Shown one piece after another: positions 61,012 to 64,000 of a stretch of DNA of 64,000 nt; position 1 is the first letter of the stretch; each line of letters begins with the position of its first letter. The stretch comes from Litoribacter populi (GTDB lineage Bacteria; Bacteroidota; Bacteroidia; Cytophagales; Cyclobacteriaceae). The notes under the pieces were generated by a model. It was not told the origin of the DNA. It saw only the letters and a list, made by a program, of their open reading frames with translations, and searched no databases. The stretch spans positions 2,158,393 through 2,222,392 of the forward strand of contig NZ_VMKN01000001.1 of the NCBI RefSeq assembly GCF_007483685.1, given 5' to 3'. The position numbers and the translations under genes were made by a program.

Positions 61012-61719
61012 ATGAAAGGAAAAGTAGCATTGATTACCGGTGGGAGTTCAGGAATAGGTTATGGAATAGCCCAAGAGCTTCTTAAGAAAGGTGTAAATGT
61101 CGGAATAACCGGAAGAGATAAAGGACGGATCGAAAAGGCTGCCCAGAATTTAGAAGGACTAGGAGGGGAGGTACTTCCCATCCAGGCAGATGTTCGGAAA
61201 TTTGAGGCTCAGAAGAATGCCGTAAAAGCCGTAACGGATAAGTGGGGCCAGTTGGATTATTTTGTGGCAAATGCCGGATTGGGTCACTTTGGAAGTATAG
61301 AAGAACTCACCCCTGAGCAATGGAGCGAAACCATTGACACTAACCTTACTGGTGTGTTTTATAGTATCAAAGCGGCTCTGGAACCACTGAAGGCCTCAAA
61401 AGGATACTTCATCACTATTTCAAGTTTGGCAGGGACCAACTTTTTCGCAGGAGGATCCGCTTACAATGCCAGTAAGTTTGGGCTGACCGGATTCACCCAA
61501 GCAATTATGTTGGACTTGCGGGATGCGGGAATCAGGGTCAGTACCATTATGCCAGGTTCAGTGGCCACCAATTTCAACAACCACACCGTGAATGATGAAG
61601 ATGCCTGGAAAATCCAAATCGAGGATATCGGGGAAATGGTCGTGGGCTTGTTTGAGCTCAACTCCAGAACTTTGCCGAGCAAAATTGAGGTAAGGCCTTC
61701 TCAGCCACCAAAGAAATAA
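61012..61719 (+). CDS. Short-chain dehydrogenase/reductase 1
   Basis: A 235-residue SDR with cofactor motif GGSSGIGYGIAQEL (10-23), NAGLGHFG (NAG motif), catalytic Ser in ISSLAGT and YNASKFGLTGF (YxxxK). The cofactor and substrate are not decided by motifs. It is separate from SDR 2 by a terminator and the gene at 61746-62306. Confidence 0.9.
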   Translation: MKGKVALITGGSSGIGYGIAQELLKKGVNVGITGRDKGRIEKAAQNLEGLGGEVLPIQADVRKFEAQKNAVKAVTDKWGQLDYFVANAGLGHFGSIEELTPEQWSETIDTNLTGVFYSIKAALEPLKASKGYFITISSLAGTNFFAGGSAYNASKFGLTGFTQAIMLDLRDAGIRVSTIMPGSVATNFNNHTVNDEDAWKIQIEDIGEMVVGLFELNSRTLPSKIEVRPSQPPKK

Positions 61720-61720
61720 A

Positions 61721-61746
61721 AAAAAAGCGGGTTCTCCCGCTTTTTC
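61721..61746. terminator. Bidirectional terminator
   Basis: AAAAAA then GCGGG-TTCT-CCCGC then TTTTTCT, a perfect 5-bp GC stem flanked by A and T runs between convergent genes. Confidence 0.85.
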
Positions 61747-62306
61747 TATTTTTCGACCAATAATCCCCTTTTTTCTAGCTCCTCCAGAAATACCTCATTC
61801 GGTCTATGATAACCTTTTTTGTTCTTATAAGTGGTAATCCAGTTATTGACATAGTGGTTGAGGTATTCCAACTCTTCCTTTTTCTTAATTAGGTAATGTT
61901 CGATTTTAATCACATGGGTACACATTTCCTTTAATTGGCTAAGATGAGCCATGGCAGAACGGTTTACGACTGTATCATGGGAGAAAAACTCACACGACCC
62001 TAAGTAAATGTCCGGGTCAAAATTGTTGTGCCGCATAGACTCGGACAGGTAATGGCAGAATTTTTTGAAGAAACTGGCTTTCTTTTCTACCCTATAATCC
62101 GGTATGACAAAAGCAAACTTGGTTAGGCCGTTGCTGAAAACCAAAAACTTTTTACGGTTGACATAAAATATGTCCCCGTACCATCTGTAAAACTCATCTT
62201 CAATATTATCCTCAGGCACGGTAGCCATATCAAAAAACTCCGCCCCGATCATTCCCTTCAACTTTTTTGAAAAATAAAGGCTAACGATATCTGATTTTTC
62301 CTGCAT
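61746..62306 (-). CDS. Hypothetical protein, possibly DUF6933-like
   Basis: A 186-residue cytoplasmic protein (no signal peptide or membrane helix). FYRWYGDIFYVNRKKFLVFSN followed by GLTKFAFVIPDYRVEKK resembles the core of DUF6933 proteins. The rest is helical (YLIKKKEELEYLNHYVNNWI). It lies 27 bases after SDR 2 on the same strand and is probably co-transcribed with it. The function is unknown and the family link is from memory only. Confidence 0.65.
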   Translation of the reverse strand: MQEKSDIVSLYFSKKLKGMIGAEFFDMATVPEDNIEDEFYRWYGDIFYVNRKKFLVFSNGLTKFAFVIPDYRVEKKASFFKKFCHYLSESMRHNNFDPDIYLGSCEFFSHDTVVNRSAMAHLSQLKEMCTHVIKIEHYLIKKKEELEYLNHYVNNWITTYKNKKGYHRPNEVFLEELEKRGLLVEK

Positions 62307-62333
62307 GTTTTTAAAAATTTATAGTGGTTAAAT

Positions 62334-63173
62334 TTATTCTGTCGTGGATTTTTCCTCTTTTTTAATGGAGTGGCCCTTAAAATTATTCATGGAACTGTAT
62401 ACGCCAAGATATTTACCTACCAGGGTATCAAACCATCTGGTTGGAAGAATGCCTTTCAAAATCGGCGTTAGGTAAACTGATTTAGGCATTCTTACAAAAA
62501 CGCTGTTTCTTCTTATCCCCTCAATAGTCAAAATTGCGGCCTTTTCCGGAGTGACTATTGGCTGAATCCAGTGGGTTTTAACCCCTTCAAACATTCCTGT
62601 ACCAATGTAACTTGGTGTTACAGTGGTGACTTTGACGTTTGAATTAACCTGCTCAAGCTCTAGCCTCAATGACTCTGACCATCCGGTTACCGCCCATTTG
62701 CTGGCTGCATATACAGCCATTTTGGGATTTCCCACCAAACTCGCCGCTGAGGAGATGTTGACAATATGACCTCTGTTTCTGGCCATCATATGCGGTAGGC
62801 ACTTCAAGGCTATGTGCATCAAAGCTGTGGTGTTGATCTGTATTGTTTTATCTATATCCTCATGAGTGTTTTCCCAAAAATAACTACCCTCCACAATTCC
62901 TGCATTGTTGATTAAGATATCGACAGTCAGTCCATCCGATTGCATCTGCTCAAACGCGGAATTGATATCATTAAGGTCAGCGATGTTTACCCGGTAGGTG
63001 TGGACACTACCGAACTTGCCGAGTTCTGCGGAGGTCTCCAGCATTTGCTTTTCGTTGATGTCCCAAATGATAAGGTGACTTGCAGCTTGCTCAAGAGCTT
63101 TACGGCCCATTAGCTTCCCTATTCCGGACGCCCCGCCAGTAATTAGTACAGTCGAATTTTTGATTTTAGTCAT
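62334..63173 (-). CDS. Short-chain dehydrogenase/reductase 2
   Basis: A 279-residue SDR with GGASGIGKLMGRKAL (13-27), NNAGIVEGSYFWENT, catalytic SSAASLVGNPKMAVYAASKW and a longer C-terminal part (LTPILKGILPTRWFDTLVGK) typical of membrane-associated lipid or retinol-type SDRs. The substrate is not known. It heads a two-gene unit with the hypothetical protein downstream. Confidence 0.88.
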   Translation of the reverse strand: MTKIKNSTVLITGGASGIGKLMGRKALEQAASHLIIWDINEKQMLETSAELGKFGSVHTYRVNIADLNDINSAFEQMQSDGLTVDILINNAGIVEGSYFWENTHEDIDKTIQINTTALMHIALKCLPHMMARNRGHIVNISSAASLVGNPKMAVYAASKWAVTGWSESLRLELEQVNSNVKVTTVTPSYIGTGMFEGVKTHWIQPIVTPEKAAILTIEGIRRNSVFVRMPKSVYLTPILKGILPTRWFDTLVGKYLGVYSSMNNFKGHSIKKEEKSTTE

Positions 63174-63333
63174 GGAGGATCTGTAAAATTAACTCTGGTA
63201 GTTTTCAAGTAACAAAACCTAACCGGTTTTGTCCTTGAGTCTCTGCTAATTTCGGAAATAAAAAATTCAATCCTGACAATTATCATACTTTGTTCAAGGA
63301 AATTATAAGAGTTTTGCCTTTAAAATAGTCGTT

Positions 63334-64000
63334 ATGCATACTTCTTTTCAAAAGTCTATTTATCTCTGGTTGATTTCAGGAGCCTTGTTGGTTACTATGA
63401 TGGTGGTGGTTGGGGGAATTACTCGGCTTACGCAATCGGGTCTATCTATGGTAAAATGGGAGCCCATTACAGGAGCCATACCTCCCTTAACCGAAGAAGC
63501 CTGGCAGGTTGAATTTGAGGCATACCAGCAGTCCCCCGAATTCGAGTTCTTTAATACCCATTTTGAGCTTTCAGATTTCAAGAAAATATTCTTTTGGGAA
63601 TATTTTCATCGACTTCTGGGCAGGATAGTCGGTTTGGTCTTCCTGGTTCCCTGCATTTACTTTTGGGCTAAAAGGGCATTTAGTTCAAAGTTGAAAAAGC
63701 AGGTGATCATTATATTTCTTGGCGGGTTATTCCAAGGAGTATTGGGTTGGTATATGGTCAAAAGTGGTCTTGTGGACAAGCCATATGTCAGCCATTATAG
63801 ACTCGCCGCTCATTTACTAACTGCACTAGCATTGGTGGGATATATTTATTGGGTGGCAATGGAAGTAAAGGGAGTAAAAAAGAAACCAAATGCCCTACTT
63901 AACAAACTGGGTTGGTCAATGCTGGTTCTGATGTCGGTTCAAATTCTTTACGGAGCTTTTGTGGCTGGACTGAAAGCAGGATTGATGTACAACACTTTTC
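63334..64000 (+). CDS. ctaA: Heme A synthase, COX15/CtaA family (N-terminal part; runs off the window)
   Basis: 222 residues are visible from the ATG at 63334. LVTMMVVVGGITRLTQSGLSMVKWEPITG is the CtaA start, split here as VVGGITRLTQSGLS, then FFWEYFHRLLGRIVGLVFLV with the heme-ligand His, FLGGLFQGVLGWYMVKSGL, and YVSHYRLAAHLLTALAL with a second His pair. Membrane helices alternate with these motifs. It converts heme O to heme A for terminal oxidases. The C-terminal half is outside the window. Confidence 0.93.
   Translation, partial: MHTSFQKSIYLWLISGALLVTMMVVVGGITRLTQSGLSMVKWEPITGAIPPLTEEAWQVEFEAYQQSPEFEFFNTHFELSDFKKIFFWEYFHRLLGRIVGLVFLVPCIYFWAKRAFSSKLKKQVIIIFLGGLFQGVLGWYMVKSGLVDKPYVSHYRLAAHLLTALALVGYIYWVAMEVKGVKKKPNALLNKLGWSMLVLMSVQILYGAFVAGLKAGLMYNTF

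Overview
The window reads as chromosomal DNA of a Bacteroidota bacterium, most likely order Cytophagales and close to the Cyclobacteriaceae. This is inferred from gene content and style: LytTR and TPR-type two-component systems, many Bacteroidota-type lipoproteins and outer-membrane barrels, TAnnTTTG-type promoters, weak Shine-Dalgarno signals, a ligase-associated helicase/ligase pair, and an arginine operon with an acetyl/succinylornithine-type carbamoyltransferase. I see no phage, no intact insertion sequence and no CRISPR array.

Layout. 1-3.7 kb: start of aceK (isocitrate dehydrogenase kinase/phosphatase, cut by the window edge) and a LytTR regulator with its TPR histidine kinase. 3.9-8.3 kb: small envelope proteins around a repeat- and tRNA-rich island. 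8.4-11.7 kb: gluconate use (a gluconokinase/6-phosphogluconate dehydrogenase fusion plus a GntP permease). 12-19 kb: a GH3-family protein and SMC. 19-26 kb: three tandem paralogous lipoproteins (one cut by an in-frame amber codon), an alkaline phosphatase and a beta-propeller-like lipoprotein. 26-31 kb: a WYL-type regulator, a hairpin cluster and a 5-oxoproline operon (Nramp-type carrier, pxpA, pxpB, pxpC). 32-36 kb: TrkA/TrkH potassium uptake and a PhzF-like protein. 36-42 kb: a TPR histidine kinase and the DNA ligase/helicase pair. 43-46 kb: two tandem subtilisin-like lipoproteins. 47-51 kb: glutamate dehydrogenase, an AI-2E-type membrane protein and a porin. 51-60 kb: an eight-gene arginine operon (GNAT, argG, argC, argD, argF', argB, argE', argH). 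60-64 kb: a FrnE-like oxidoreductase, two SDRs and the start of ctaA (heme A synthase).

The most unusual signal is in the tRNA island (6.3-8.3 kb). Working tRNA genes for Ser(GCT), Pro(TGG) and Arg(TCT) each have a neighbouring copy whose anticodon arm is replaced by a palindromic hairpin. In the Pro and Arg copies the swap is exact: the native 17-nt arm is gone and a 21-nt hairpin of the form TCCCG...CGGGA sits in its place. The Pro-like copy is otherwise identical to tRNA-Pro, and the Ser/Pro/terminator cassette is duplicated as a block. A second layer of structure is a set of intergenic hairpins whose arms differ but whose three-base loop is usually TCC, TTC or GGA, at about 19.0 and 27.0 kb, plus a matched pair of 15-9-15 hairpins at 6.46 and 14.65 kb. 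These look like REP-type or otherwise mobile palindromes, and the tRNA changes may come from the same process.
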